From Parasponia andersonii (Eukaryota > Streptophyta > Magnoliopsida > Rosales > Cannabaceae), in contig JXTB01000023.1 of assembly GCA_002914805.1 (NCBI GenBank), positions 1,530,377-1,594,376 of the forward strand: DNA of 64,000 bases, given 5' to 3'. Of the stretch, positions 33,115-46,632 are shown in pieces; positions within the stretch are counted from its first letter, which is position 1; the number at the start of each line of letters is the position of its first letter. The notes below the pieces were generated by a model. It did not search any database. It was not told the DNA's origin and worked only from the letters and a program-made list of their open reading frames with translations. The translations under genes and the position numbers were made by a program.

Positions 33115-35955
33115 AAACCTTTTGTGATATTATTGACACACCATAACCAGAGGTGAGTTAGCTTCTTCTTAGTTTACTCTGCTTTGACTGTGCCTTTCTA
33201 GTATTCGCACATTGCGTTTTCGCGTTATTTGATTATGTATGTATTTTACAAAAAATGGATTGAATTGTGATTCTGGGAACCAAAATCGGCTTCTCGCTGG
33301 CTTATTAATTCATCCGACTAGTATGTGCAAGCAATGCTTTATGGATCCACTTATAGTTATGGTTGCTTAGAATGGTTTTTAGTTGACTTCTCAAAAAGCG
33401 AGGGTTGATGTGGGGATGCAGGCTGGTTTAACTGGTATCCTGCCAAAGCCTTGATATTTGGGGGGTTATAGTAATTTCAATCCCCTGTCTTACTCTTGCT
33501 TTAATTGCCGTTGTTTGTCTTCTATTAGCTTTTCTCGTATTGTGCATTGAATTAGATGATTAAATGCGTTGTGATTTAGCAGTAAAGGAATTACCTTTTG
33601 GAGTCTGCCTATTTTACCAAGGTCCATTATAAGATTATCGGGGTTTCCATACTTGCGGTTTTCTGTTGATTGCTGCATAAGAATTTCAGGTGATTTGTGA
33701 TATGTTTTTGTGTAGATTCAGAAGTTGAGCAAGTTGGTTGAAGCTAATTCTTGAAGCTCAACTTGTAAAGGTTGCTAATCCTGAACTTGAAAGACATGGG
33801 AAGGGTTCTTAGGTACCACATGGAGACACCTAGAGATGTACTTCGATATGATTTGGGGCTTACATACTTAAATACAACATATATATATATATATGTATAT
33901 AAATTCTTGAATGCAGGAGGTTCACGGAGTGGTCTCTAGCCTGCATATTGACAGCGAGTCATTAGGTCTATATTTAACCTGTTTTTCAATTGATACTTGC
34001 CATTCTCTTTTCTATTGATGAATGTATTAAACCTTCTTTTTCAGCCGCAAAGCAAATCAAAACTAAGCAAAAGTGTCAGCTGTTCTTCCTTGCTGGGTTA
34101 AATGTCTTTTATTAACTTTTCTCCTCTTTTGTTATGTATGAAGTTCTTTCTGATTCTATATAGGTGCAAATAATTGATTATACTATTTACTTTTGCCTTT
34201 TCTTTGGTGATCTGGTAGATGTTTCTGCCTCCTTTGATGGTCTTCTGAATTGTGAGTTTGTGTTATTCCTAGTACACTTGTTGAAGATATTATGTGTTAG
34301 TAGTTTAGTTATCAATACTCTTATGTCTCCTCCTTTTATCTTCTTCTTCTTCCTTTTTTTTTTATTTTTTATTTATTTTAAATAATATCTATTTATAAGT
34401 CTTAGATGTACGTTGTTGGATGCACTTTAGGACCATTTTTTTTTCCCGTAAAATTGTCTGTTCTTCAGGAACTCCCTTGTATAAATTTTTGCATTTTCAA
34501 AGCTTGCAGAACCTTTATCAAAACTTCCTTTTCAAAATATGAATCTTTAGTGTGTGCTTTTGGTGTCGGTAGATAATTTGATCTTCGCCATTGGACTTCA
34601 TTGACTTGGGGCCTCAGTTTTCATTGGACTTTATTGACTGGTGGTTGAACTAAGGCAATTCAGTGAGCTATTCTGTGGGCTCTCCAGTGTTTTCTTGTAT
34701 GTTCGTCAAAGGTCAAAGACCTTTACATACTGGTATTGCATTGCTAACTTGTCATGCGGAACCCTCTGGTGTAGAAATTTTATTCAAGAAAATGATTATG
34801 GGGTGGTACTAGAACACTTTCTCTAGAAATACAGAGTTCAGAAAGAACCACAAGTATTCACCTCATGAGTCATGACTGGATTGTGGAACATGTTCCAAAA
34901 TATGTTCTTACTTTTTAGTTAGGAGCCATACTTTAGCACTATTAGGGATTCCACTAGATTTACATCACAAGGAAACTAGAAAGTAGCTGGGGCTATATAT
35001 AGAAGAACTATAGAACACAGAGTGAATAGATGACATGGTATAGTTTCTTCCCGAGTACTATTGTATCATGAAATTTTACGGGAGCTCTTCTACTTTACAT
35101 ATTTTACCTGAGTGAGGATTTGAATTGTAACCTTTTTCTTGTAATGATGTTGGGTGTTTGTTTGCTAGTGGTATGCGATTTGCTAAACTTGAGTAAATTT
35201 TCGAGAATTGAGGGTGTGGAATTATTTTGAAAGCCCAGTTCAGATTCATGTTTCTTTGAAGTTTTCAGTAGGTTATGTTAAGAGTTTTGAATTAATGTCA
35301 CGTTAATGTGAACATCGCTTGCAGATGCATCTTGTTCGACATTATTCGAGAGGCAGTTTATTCAACTCCATGAGCCCTCTACAACAGCAATTAATTCTGA
35401 ATTGCTGATTTACATATAGGGATAGTGCAGCTATAACTGTATTTATGTAATGTCGATTGAAATAATTACTGCTGTACTTTCTTTTTTAGTAGATTGTGAT
35501 TAAGGTCTTCTATTTGATGGTCTAAACTTGCTTGTTGTGCTTGAAAAGCAGGTCAGGCTGAAGCTTATTTAATATTAGGTACTGAACTAAATTTGTACGA
35601 GCTTTGACTGTTATAAACTTGACGTTTAGCATTCTGTTAACTGTTCTCTTGATGTTGATATAATATGTGTATATTTACTCTGGTAAAAGCTTAAGTCGGA
35701 AACCTTTTCATTATTCCATCATAAATAATGGACTTGTGTCCACCACATTCAGTCATTAAGAAGCACTTGACACATTTCACCCTAAGTAATAAGTAATAAA
35801 CATGATCTTGCTGTAAAATCTTTTGTGACAAAATCCTCTTAAAATTGTTGCAATCCTGGTAAAAGAACTTTCATGAATAATAATCAAGAATGACGCGATC
35901 ATATTTTATGGCACAAAAGTGTGGAAACGTTACTTAGGATTCCACACTATACATG
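33115..35955. other. 3' region of LUX and spacer
   Basis: No coding sequence seen. A possible 3'-UTR intron spans 33153-33715. The remainder is AT-rich with a (TA)n run near 33880. The last few hundred bases should hold the 3' UTR of the minus-strand PPR gene. No RNA gene recognised. Confidence 0.5.
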
Positions 35956-37632
35956 TCAGATGGTCTCTATCCAACTGCAGCCCGGAAATTTTCTAAACTT
36001 GTTTCTGTTCATGGTCTTCTTCAACCTTGCCACATTTCCCCAACTGCCTGCATCAGCATATAGATTTGACAACAAAAGTTTGTTTCCTGCACCCTCAGGC
36101 TCTAACTCTCTCAGATGCGTAGCTGCTATTTCAGCCATATCTATATTCCCATGATTCCTGCATGCCCCAAGTAATGCTCCCCATACAAACAAATCTGGCT
36201 TAATTGGCATTGCCTTAATCATATCATAAGCTTCAGTGAGTTTCCCAGCTCGACCGAGAAGATCCACAATGCAAGCATAATGCTCGAGTCTTGGAATGAT
36301 TCTGTATTCTTCTTGCATCAAGTGGAACAGACTTTGTCCAAGAGCAACCATCCCAGCATGGCTACAAGCATTGAGAACTGCTGTGAAAGTCAGGTGATCA
36401 AGTTTCTTCTCATCTTCCTCCATCTGCTTGAAAAGCTCAATTGCTTCACTACAATACCCATTATTTGCATACCCGAAAATCATCGAGTTCCAAGTCACTG
36501 TATTTCTCCGAGTCATCGTAAAGAACAATGCCCTGGCGTCATATATGAATCCACATTTAGCATACATGTCAACTAAAGCACTCCTCACGTACATATCTTC
36601 CCCAACTCCAATCACCAATGCATACCCATGAATCTCCTTGCCGCGCCTAACGTTTGCTACAACCGAACAAGCAGACAAGAGAGTACTAATAGTAGCTGAA
36701 GTTGGACATAATCCATGATCCAACATCTCCTTGAAAGTGTCGAAAGCTTCCTTGTTTCGAAAATTCTTCACCAAACCAGATATAATCGAAGTCCAAGAAA
36801 CAACATCAGGTTCGATCCCTTTATCAATCATCGACTTAAAAAGTTGAGAAACCATTACTTCATCACCCTTCTGAGAAAACCCAGCAACCAAAGTGTTCCA
36901 AGTTACTATATTCGGCGTTACTCTTCCCTCTACTTGCGTTTTCTCCACCAAATTCAACGCTTCTTCAGGTAATCCATGTTGAGCATAGCCCGAAACAAGA
37001 GCATTCAACGACACCAAATCTTTTTCCACCCTTGTATCAAAAACCCGACGTGCCTTTTGTACTTGTCCGGTCTTTGAGTACATATCGATGAGTGAACTAT
37101 TAACGAAAAGATCATAATCAAACGAGTGTTTGAGGATCACAGCGTGTAGTTTCTCGCCGGCTCGTGAATCGGAGAGGTGACCATAGGCCTTGAGAACGCT
37201 GGGAACAACGAATATATTAGGCCTCAGGCCCATTTTCTGCATCTCACGGAACGCATCAAGTGCCTGCTGATGAAACCCACATCGAGCATAGGCCCCAATA
37301 AGGACGATCCATCGGCGGATGTTTGTTTGAGCAATTTTATCGAACATTTTCCGGGCAGTGCTTACTTTGCCGCAAACGACGTACAAGGCTAAAAGCTTAG
37401 AAGTGAGATGGGTCCGACGGGCCAACCCGTTGATAATCAGGTGAGCGTGGAGCACTCTTCCCGACTCCAAGTCTCGATCACGACCATAGATTTCGATGAC
37501 TTTCCCGTAGGTATCGGTTGATGTCTGAAACAATCTACGGCATATGATGGGGTTGATCCGGCGGGCCACGAGTAACGCCGGTCCTCTGATGTAACGGCGC
37601 ATCGCATAAACAGCTCCCGGCGGCGATAACAA
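35956..37632 (-). CDS. PLS-class pentatricopeptide repeat protein (At5g59600-like)
   Basis: Organelle RNA-processing or editing factor by family. The intronless ORF of 558 residues has a basic, Arg-rich N-terminus (MRRYIRGPALLVARRINPII) suited to mitochondrial or plastid import. Tandem P, L and S motifs cover the rest, for example LVSLNALVSGYAQHGLPEEA, VSWTSIISGLVKNFRNKEAF and VTWNSMIFGYANNGYCSEAI. An E-type C-terminal region ends GSWGNVARLKKTMNRNKFRK and PGCSWIETI. There is no DYW deaminase domain. I recall Arabidopsis At5g59600 as very similar along its length. The start could be Met at 37632 or at 37602 (MRRY); the latter gives a better targeting sequence. Head-to-head with the J-protein gene, 378 bp between starts, so a shared promoter is likely. 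RNA target unknown. Confidence 0.9.
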   Translation of the reverse strand: MLSPPGAVYAMRRYIRGPALLVARRINPIICRRLFQTSTDTYGKVIEIYGRDRDLESGRVLHAHLIINGLARRTHLTSKLLALYVVCGKVSTARKMFDKIAQTNIRRWIVLIGAYARCGFHQQALDAFREMQKMGLRPNIFVVPSVLKAYGHLSDSRAGEKLHAVILKHSFDYDLFVNSSLIDMYSKTGQVQKARRVFDTRVEKDLVSLNALVSGYAQHGLPEEALNLVEKTQVEGRVTPNIVTWNTLVAGFSQKGDEVMVSQLFKSMIDKGIEPDVVSWTSIISGLVKNFRNKEAFDTFKEMLDHGLCPTSATISTLLSACSVVANVRRGKEIHGYALVIGVGEDMYVRSALVDMYAKCGFIYDARALFFTMTRRNTVTWNSMIFGYANNGYCSEAIELFKQMEEDEKKLDHLTFTAVLNACSHAGMVALGQSLFHLMQEEYRIIPRLEHYACIVDLLGRAGKLTEAYDMIKAMPIKPDLFVWGALLGACRNHGNIDMAEIAATHLRELEPEGAGNKLLLSNLYADAGSWGNVARLKKTMNRNKFRKFPGCSWIETI

Positions 37633-38010
37633 AACGACCCCACACTATATTTCCGTCGAAGAACAAAAAGAACCACTTTGGCTTACGTTGACATAAAGGC
37701 GGAACCCGACGACCCGTACCCATTTCAAACTGGAACAATCAGAACCATTGATCATTCGCATCACCATAGCAAGGATTAGATACTCGTGACCCGGGTCAGA
37801 CTCTAATGCTCTATGCCCACACGTTCGTATCATACGTATATGCTGTCGAAGGCTTGAGGCTACCAAATCTTACATACAGCGCAAACCAGTGGAGCGGAAG
37901 GAACCAACTTTCGAGTCTTGAAAGCTCAATTCTTCAAATCCCAAGTCCGCATATGCCTCGACGATAGCTACCAAGGCTATGAGTTTACAAAGGGTGTCGT
38001 AGATTCTTTA
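37633..38010. promoter_or_regulatory. Probable bidirectional promoter (PPR / J-protein)
   Basis: 378 bp separate the start codons of two divergent genes. No clear TATA box on either side, as is common for housekeeping organelle genes. A further in-frame ATG at 37918 would extend the J-protein by 31 residues into this interval. Confidence 0.45.
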
Positions 38011-40104
38011 ATGGACATGCGTGGATTGGCTGCGCCTCTAACGCCGGACCGTTCTCTCCTCCGTTTCTTCAACCGGACCTACTCTAGCTCTCCTTATCGA
38101 TTTTCCTTGTTTCACTTTCAAAAGCGAGCAAAATCTTCACTACCCATTTGCAGAAATAGCTCAATTGGTGGCTTGAACGTCTTTGTGTCCCCTGGTTTGT
38201 CCTCTTCGGCGCCGGGTTTCTGGGATTTTAAGAGGAGAAGAAGAAGGTGGGTTACGAGGGCGAGTCGCAGAGAATCACCTTATGAAGTTTTAGGTGTGTC
38301 CCCTTCTGCATCTACGGATGAAATCAAAAGGGCTTATCGGAAACTTGCTCTCAAGTATCATCCTGATGTGAATAAGGAGGTACCTATAGTTCTACAAAAC
38401 TCGACTCAGTTTCATTGGTATTTGGGTTTCATTGGTATTTGGTTTTTGCACTGTTTCTCTCTCATGTTGTTTTTTCTTTAGCAAAACTGAATGTGAATTT
38501 ATTTGGAGATTGCAGTTTTTATTTTGTTGGGATTGTATTTGTATGAAGGATGAAAGAGAGAAGAATTAAGTTTAGGTTCTTGGTTTTTCTTTAATCAATG
38601 CCAACCCCCAAAAAATAAAAAATAAAGTAAAATAAGGATCTTCCATGTGAGAGTTCAAAACTACCATGAGAAAACTACCAGACATCAATTAGGACAAATT
38701 TTGTGTGTGCTGCTTTTGTTGTTGCCTCAGTCTACAGCAACCGGCTACGTTTGAGTCTGAGAGATACATCCACTCTGATATTGTTAGCTATAGAATGCTT
38801 GAGAGTTACCTGTACTCAGTAAGATCCACCAGACCACTCTAAAATCAATTGAAAGAAGAAAAGAAACAAAGAAAAAGGAAAGGGATGAGCCTGTTGTTAC
38901 ACTTAGTTGGTCGCTTTACAGTATCAAATTACTTTCTTTTGTGTACCAAGAGTGGTTTGACTCTGCAATATCTTGCAGTATCTTTTCATACCGGTTGTGC
39001 AATCGAAATACTTTTATTAAGTCTCCATTTTGCTTAGGAGAAAAGAAAATGCAGGCGTTTTGATTGCATCCGCTTCTATTTTTCACCTTTTATTGATAGT
39101 CACATTGCCTGGAATTTGTTGTTCCACAGGCGAGTGCGCAGGAAAAATTTATGAGAATTAAACATGCCTACAACACGTTGTTGAGTTCAGAATCACGTAG
39201 GAAATATGATTCTGGGAGCCGTGGATCTGATTCTTCCTATTCTTCAGCTCAAAGAAGTAGAGTTTCACAAGATGAAGAAGAGTTCTATGGATTTGGTGAG
39301 AAATATTGCCATCAACTTCCAAAATATATCTCCTTTCAAAATCTAATTTAAAAGTTCAATGTATTTGTATGCCAACTCTTTCAATATGGTAATGCTGTGA
39401 CTCTGAGTGCTGTCCCCTGACATGGTTTCTTGCGAGTCTGCCAAAGTCCTCAAAACAGTCAAAACAAAGTTTGCTGACCTTCTGTTGTCAATATCCTCCT
39501 TTTCATAGTTAGGTCTTTCTAAGTTCTTATTATTAACCGCCTTTATGATGCAGGTAATTTTTTGAGAGATGTTCAAATAACAATAGGTAGATTTGTTTTC
39601 TTCATGAGACGTTACATGGGCGATGACCTCCATTCTTTACATCATGGAAGATATTCTTTGCCTTTAATATACTCTCTCGTGTTACAGAGGACTTCTTCAA
39701 AGATCTTCAAGAAGAATTCAAGAACTGGGAAGCAACTGCTTCAAAAGGAAAGCCAAAAAGTCTCTGGGAGGAATTGGCGGTAAGAAATTTTGTCTGAAAA
39801 TTCTTGTAGGCATTCATGAAAACTAGGAAGACAGACATGAGAGACCTCACTTGTACCTCACTTCTAATATGTCTACATTTTGCAGGAAATTGGGGAAGAA
39901 TTTGTTGAATTTCTTGAAAAGGAACTCAACATGTCAGATGCTGAGGTTGAAACCGATAACAATAATGGAGGCTCTCAGAATCCTAGGACCGAAAACATGG
40001 AAGGCGACACTCGAAAGAAAGCAGGCCAAGGGAGCAGCATTGAAGACAACATTGACGAGATAGAAGCTACTCTTGCTCAGTTAAAAAAGGAATTGGGTTT
40101 GTAG
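38011..40104 (+). CDS. Plastid-targeted J-domain (DnaJ-like) co-chaperone (At5g59610-like)
   Basis: Stimulates ATPase activity of Hsp70, by family. Four exons join in frame: 38011-38379, 39130-39295, 39688-39779 and 39886-40104, giving 281 residues. Residues 1-85 are basic and Ser/Arg-rich, like a transit peptide ([16 protein letters not shown]). The J domain covers about 89-150: [20 protein letters not shown], the catalytic HPD at 117-119, and [14 protein letters not shown]. There is no Gly/Phe region or zinc fingers, so it is a type III (DJC) protein. An acidic, helical C-terminus ends [14 protein letters not shown]. The start at 38011 is chosen because targeting composition begins there; the upstream ATG at 37918 is an alternative. 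It converges on TOC75, with 688 bp between stop codons. Confidence 0.9.
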
Positions 40105-40792
40105 CAGGGAAGTTCAGCTTCACAATTTTACTTTGTTGAAATATTCAGGGTCAAGGATAATTGTTTGCCGCCTTTTAACATTCAAGAGAAAAAGGTGGAA
40201 TCTCAGCCCTAAACACCGGCAAGCAACCATCACAGACCCTATGCCAACCTGCTAAATGAAAATCTTCCAATGTGGTTTTAGTGTCTATGTTGTTCTCTCA
40301 TGGTCGTTTGCTATTTTGGCTGCAGTGAAAAGAAACAATAACTAAAAATCACATTGAATAATTTCATTGTTAGAGATGGCATTCTTCATCTGCTGCAGTC
40401 TAAATGAACAATCTGTTGATTGTTCAATGTTGTAACGAAACTTTGGAATGCTAACAATTTATATTTGAGAAATTCTTTGGAATCAAGAATGGGCACTAGG
40501 AAACTGTTGAATTGATCGCGTGTTCGGCTGTGTCCTACACGAGGACAACATCCTTCCGGAACAGCAAAATCTTACGAAGACTCTTAAACCAATAATAGTC
40601 ATCACATGATAAAACACAGAAGTACCTCAAGATTATTAAGAAAATTTCTTCCATTATAATTTTTTCTAGTTCAAACCAACACCAAGAAAGATAATTCAAA
40701 TATACTCAGATGGTCTGTCTTTTTCTTTCTCAAAATCCTCAAGGAAGGACTGTAATCGAACAAAAAGAAAAATCTAAGAATCTAATCACACC
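40105..40792. other. Shared 3' region of J-protein and TOC75 genes
   Basis: Convergent genes; this interval should contain both 3' UTRs. No ORF or RNA gene seen. AT-rich with an A-rich tract near 40320-40360. Confidence 0.55.
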
Positions 40793-43700
40793 TCAAAATC
40801 TCTCCCCAAATCGGAAAAATAAAGCGCCGGTGCCAGAGTTATGATCGACAGCATACTCAGCTCTAACTAGACCTAATTTCACACCAGCGCCATAAGATGA
40901 ACCTTGACCCATGCGCCTGTACACCTCTGTTGGGTTCCCCTTGACATCCTTTGAACTTCCAAGATCATTGCCATGTTCAGCAAATGCATAAACATGTGTA
41001 CCTTTCACTGGTACCCTTAGTTCGGCTGCAAGCTGTAATGTCAAAAAAGAAATGAAACAATCAGGCTTCTGCTTCCTCTCTGAGTCACGACTTCGGGGAA
41101 AAAGGAAAATCATATTATGATTATAATCAGGACTGTCAATGTTTGTCTAGAGTAAAGTAGCTCCTACCTCAAGGATGTTTCTTGCCGCACCAATCTCACC
41201 CATATTGTAACCTCTCACAGAATAGGGGCCCCCAAGGGTGAAAGCATCATAACTTGGAAGGTCCCCCACACAGCCACCATAGTGCCCATGAAGGACAAGC
41301 ACAGGTGGGGGTGGTTTACCAGCACCTTCCTCCACTTGTTTCAGCTGGAAAAATCGAGTCAGTGTCAACTGGTGACGGTTAAAGAATGGAAAATTGCTAC
41401 CGATGCCAAGACCCTGGTCCACCTACAATTCACATGAATTTCACAAGTTAGAGAGTAGAAATATTAAAGTATGAAGATCAGACAAACTGGAAGATAGCAT
41501 ATGAGGGCTGAAGGTAAGTAAAATTTGGACACATTTAGATTTCCTCAACTCAAAAACCATATACAGACTAATTACAGCTGAAAACCAGGTTTAAAAAGTG
41601 TTAACACACAGCAAAAATAACTACAATGCAACAGCTAAAAAGATCTTTTTGATTCATCAGAAAATATTAAGACAAAAAAATTAACAACAGATAATTTGAC
41701 AAATATCAAAAGACTCACGGCTATTTCTCATCTTTTAAGAAAGGAGCTACCGCTCTTTGGCTACAGGCATCCAAGTCATCACAAAAAAGCAAGATGAAAT
41801 TTACGAGCAAATGACCCTCACCTGAAATACATTTCTCTGACCAACTATAGCTCCATTTACAAACTTAGTATTATCACGCGTTATATTTGCCTGCAAAAAG
41901 GCCATATGGTCAATGCCAGTGCCACTGAGAGTTGTTGGAGGTCCATCTACGCTGATTCCTCCACTTGGCAACACCCTCTGTCCATTGGGACAGATATGAC
42001 TACTTTCATCACGAGTCGTAATTTCTTCCATTACGAGTCCATAAGTGAATTTGCTCTGACGGGTGAAATTCTGCTAGGCACATAGGCAAATTAGTAAAAC
42101 TGCTGCAAAACTAAAACGATAACAAAACTTACTTACAATATGCACGTTTAAGGGAAGGAACCAATAATATTACCTCTGTAATATTAGCCTTAACACCAGC
42201 TCGATCAACCCATATAGGGGGGACTTCATCCACCCCAGGCCCCCCAGTGAAGACTGGACTCAGTTTCCGGCTGTTAAAGCAGCTCACACGGAGAGTTCGG
42301 TTGCGTGGATTGTAAACGCCATCCAAATATGGATGCACATATTCAAGCTTGAAAGCAAGATCATCCTGAGGAAAGATTATCATACACATATAATGACATG
42401 TAATCTCATAGTAGACGACAGTGAATCATTTATCACAGCAAGTAGTATGGAATACAGAATATATTGAATTAAGATCACCTGGGGATTGCAGAAGTTGCTG
42501 GTAGTTACAGAACCAAGAATCGATCTATTAAGCCCTTTGATGTTCCGATGCTCAAAAGTAACGGTTCCACCAGGCTGCAGTGAAGCCTAAAAACACGCAA
42601 GATACATGAAACGAACATTTCAGTATTGAAACCTTAAAAATAATAGGTTAGTGAAGACGTATTAGACGCTTACCAAAGTGGGATAGCCTCCACGGCCAGG
42701 AACAATACTCCATTCTGTACTGACTTCAGCCGTCTTCTGTTCAAGTTCTTTAAGCTTAATTTCTACAATTATCCCACCGTCATTTTTCTCATCAGGTCGT
42801 GGGTTCACTTCAATATTCGAAAACAAAGCTAGCGAGTTTATGTTCCTCAGAGCTTGCTTCCCTGCTTCTATGTTGAAAACGTAGCCAGGTCGAAGCTGCA
42901 AATTCATTTCAAATATTCACCCAGAATTAAACCAAGCAATCAATATAACCTACTAAAAGTTCGCTAGTCAACATTGACCCCATCTAACACCAGTTAAAAA
43001 CCACAAACTGGCACATAACCAATTTCTCACCCTACAAAAGCTTTAAACAAACATAAAAACACACAACTATTAGAAAGGTAAATTTTTTCTTCAATGTATG
43101 ATATACCTGTTTGGGCAATTCTCTCTTCACCACAGGGATTTGAGTGTTCCCTTCGACGACATTGCCAAGCTTGTCCTGGAACTGAATCACAAGCTGAGTG
43201 ATGTCCCCTTCCACCACCTCACAAACAACCTCTTTTGTATTCAGATTCCCAAAATTGACGACCTGGGCACACGCATACCCCTCGTCATGGTACCATTTCT
43301 GAACTCGGTCCCGGATCCTCTGCAGCAGCCTGGCACTGACCTTACCCTGGTCCCGCAGCATCTGAAGCACCTCCTTGTACACCGGCATAGGCAGCAAGCA
43401 CGGCCTAGCCCTCTCAATTCTCCGCTTGTAATCCTTCTCCTGGTTCTTGAAGTACTCGAGCTTCTCCTTCTCAGTCATATCCGGGTCCATCTCAATGGGT
43501 TTGGTCTGCGGCAACAAACCCACATTGATACAGCGGAACTTGTCCGCAGACTGCCACGTACTCTCGGTGAACGATATCGTCACGCCGAGAGTCCCATCGG
43601 GGTTGGTCTTCCCTTCCATATCGACCTTCTCGAACATTCCACAAGTCGCCAAGGTCTCAAGCTCCTTCTGAAGCTGTGCCTTGGTGTAAACCCCGCCAGG

Positions 43701-44282
43701 CCTCAGCGAAACCATCTCGAAGAATGAATCCTCGGGGCCGACGGTGTTCCCCCTCCGGCGATCAAGGAAGAAAATGTCAGAAACCTTGTACTTCTTAAAC
43801 CCACTTAGCTTATTGAGCTGGACCACAATGTTAGCCGGCAAACCGTGAGGATCCCACTCTTGGGTCTCGGATTCGTCCGCCATCGCAGCCGGAGCAAACA
43901 GTCTCCTCCAGAACCCACCTCCACCATCACCTCCACTACCTCCACCGCCACCGCCGAACCCATTTCCGCCGCCGCCGCCGTTGCCATTGGTGACAAGGGT
44001 ACGGAGATTGAAGACGAAGGTTATGGCGGAGGAGGCTGCGATGACCTTAGGGAGACTCTTGAGGAGAGGAGCCAGTGGTGTGAGGTTAAAGAATTCAGGG
44101 TTTTGAGCAGATGAGGAGGAGGAGGAGGAGGGGGAGAAAGAGGCTTGGCATTTGAGTGAAAATGAGCGCGTGTGGACGGCGGAGGTGGTCGCGGGTGGGG
44201 GTAGTTTGGGGCGGGAGGTGACGGAGGAAGGGAGCCTGACCGGAGTCAGGAGCTGGCCCGGCGCCGCGGCGAAAACGGGCAT
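40793..44282 (-). CDS. TOC75: TOC75 chloroplast outer-envelope protein import channel
   Basis: Omp85-family beta-barrel that forms the preprotein channel of the TOC complex in the outer chloroplast envelope. Seven exons join in frame: 44282-43107, 42895-42674, 42586-42479, 42365-42174, 42070-41822, 41422-41168 and 41032-40793, giving 813 residues (Arabidopsis TOC75-III is about 818). Features in order: a Ser/Pro transit peptide; a poly-Gly segment at about 100-123, which in TOC75 directs outer-membrane rather than stromal delivery; APAAMADE, near the expected envelope-peptidase site; POTRA repeats; then the barrel with the conserved SVRGYNMGE loop motif and a C-terminal aromatic residue (FRFGERF). 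The start MPVFAAAPGQ at 44282 is preferred; an in-frame codon at 44450 would add 56 residues. Sequence is nearly invariant compared with remembered homologues in the core. Likely essential and strongly expressed in young leaves by family. Confidence 0.97.
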
Positions 44283-45703
44283 TGTAGTTTCGCGGAGAGG
44301 AGGGGATAAGAGGCGAAGCCGAAGAGAGGAGAGGAGAGGAGGAGGACTACTCGAACAGAGAGGTTTGAGTTTTGAGGGGTTAAGCCCTTTCTTTGGGGTT
44401 TTGGTAATTTCACACGAGGGTGTTAGATCCACAATGTTTTTGTTTGTCATTTATTTATTTCTTTTTTGGTTTTATTTTATTTTGAAATCGGAAGATTTTG
44501 ACTTCAGAAAGAAGTAATATATATAAGAACTTTACACATTAATACCGTTAGTATTATGTTAAAGAGATTATTTAGTCATCGATAAATAAATAAATAAATT
44601 AGTACTTTATCATTAAAATAATATTTTTGATAAATTACTAATTATTAATTTAAAAATAGTAGTATAATTTTAACACTTGTACATTTGTTTTATTATTATT
44701 TTTTTGGCTAAGATACACGTACGATTTATGATTAAAAGAAAAATAGATCTAATTACTAGTTATTACTTAATGTCTCTATACAAACTAATGTATACTAACT
44801 AATGTCTGTATGCATAGAAGCTCAAAGTCAAAGGTCAACAGGCATATATATAAAAAAATTAATATATATTGTTTGTAGTTGTACATAAATAAAAATCTAA
44901 AAGTTAACTTTTATTATACATTAAAAAAAAAGTTAAAAGAAGTAAACATTTATACGATAAATGTAGTGCAAAATAGATAATCCCAAAATTCTATCCTTTA
45001 TTATGGTTAAATACTACAAAAACTTTCTATTATCTCAAAAAAACCCAAAGTATCCAAACTATTTTTCAAAAGAAGAAAAATGTATACCTTATACACTTTT
45101 TTGGTCAAATTTTTTATTAATTATTTTCTAAGTGACAATAATGTCATTAGGATATTAAAATCCATAGTAATTGTTAACAAAAGAAAAAAAATCGTAAAAA
45201 AACTAAACATACACATCATCAAAACATTTTTTTTATAACCTTTCCTTCAAATTTTTTTATAATTTGAAAAAAAAAATAAATGAATAATATTGGAGTATTG
45301 ATGAATAACTTTTTGAAACAATTTAAGAATATTTTAGATATTTCACATTAGAAATTATACTAAAAAGATACATAGGTATACTTTTTTCCAATTTTAAAAA
45401 ATAGATGAAATATTTTTGGGTTTTATAAGATTATGAGAACATAGAAATAAATGTGATATTTACCCATAATAGAAGGGATGTTTTTGGGCTATCCCATTTT
45501 AAAATTTAAGACCTTATAAAGTGTAATATTTAAAGATGTTTTATTGTACATTAAACATAATCTTTATAAAATGTTCTTAGTTTTACTTTTAGAATCATAA
45601 TTTTTTAAAATAGATTTCAAATCATATACTAAATATGTTGCATACATTACAAAATAATATTAAATATGAGATTAAGTTAATTTAAATACAAATATCAATT
45701 AAG

Positions 45704-45760
45704 ACTAACTCAATTGGTTTAGAGTCTTAGAAATATATGAGAGGAGAATGATTCGAACGT
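45704..45760 (+). repeat. tRNA-derived SINE-like fragment
   Basis: An A-box-like AACTCAATTGGTTTAGAG is followed about 40 bp later by a B-box-like GATTCGAAC, the order and spacing of a tRNA-derived SINE head. Degraded, and no tail is clear. Confidence 0.4.
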
Positions 45761-46632
45761 TAATAAGGCCATTTTTATGTATAATTTACTGCATTATTTT
45801 GCAAAAGGGTTTTGGTGTGACCCATGTGTTTTATATAAGTAAGATAATTTGGTGATCTCGAGTAACTATTAGGTCCAATTGTTAATGGTGAGGTGAAGGA
45901 TTGGACAAAAGTAAAATGATACTAAATTTAAAAGTAGTAAATCTGACATATTTGAAGTTTAAAGGTGAAACTGATATCATGAATCATGGTTTGGGAGGAA
46001 AAAAAAAATCAAATTATTTGTTAATTTATTTATGCTTTTTTCTTGAAAAAGGTTTACTTGACAAAGAAGTGCGATTTATTTTCCTATAAGGGAATTTGAT
46101 TTGACCAAATGATTGGGTTATTATATTCTTAAGAAACAAATAAGAAGGAAAATTGTCATAAAAAATATTGTATTATTTCAAACGGTGAAGAAAACTCTTA
46201 TAAAAATGAAATGTCATAGAAATCATTATAATTACAATTATTTTGTTATAATAAAGCTTTGATTTTCACTTTTATCAAATTTCCCATACGTAATACTAAA
46301 CTAAGGAGAAAATTTTGTGTAAAAAGATGAATTTGCGGATAATAACAAGACCAAAACATTAAAGCATACCAAATTATACATGTGAAAAAAACGTAAACCA
46401 AATTATCAAAACTACATCATTTGATGAAAATAAAAAATGTAAATCTAACCCTTTTTTTTAATAAAAAACAATAAATTATTATTAAAAGACATAAGAACTA
46501 CCTACTTTTTAAATTACTAATGAAAATATTTCAAACTTAAGAAAATAAATTAATCAAAACTTTTATTTTTAATTTATGTTGGAAAATTTTAACTTATTTT
46601 ACAAACAAAAATGATGTAGTTTTGTGATAACA

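Noticed and set aside
43098..43727. 209-codon open stretch on + inside TOC75 exon 1
   Set aside because: Antisense shadow of highly conserved TOC75 coding sequence; no domain of its own.
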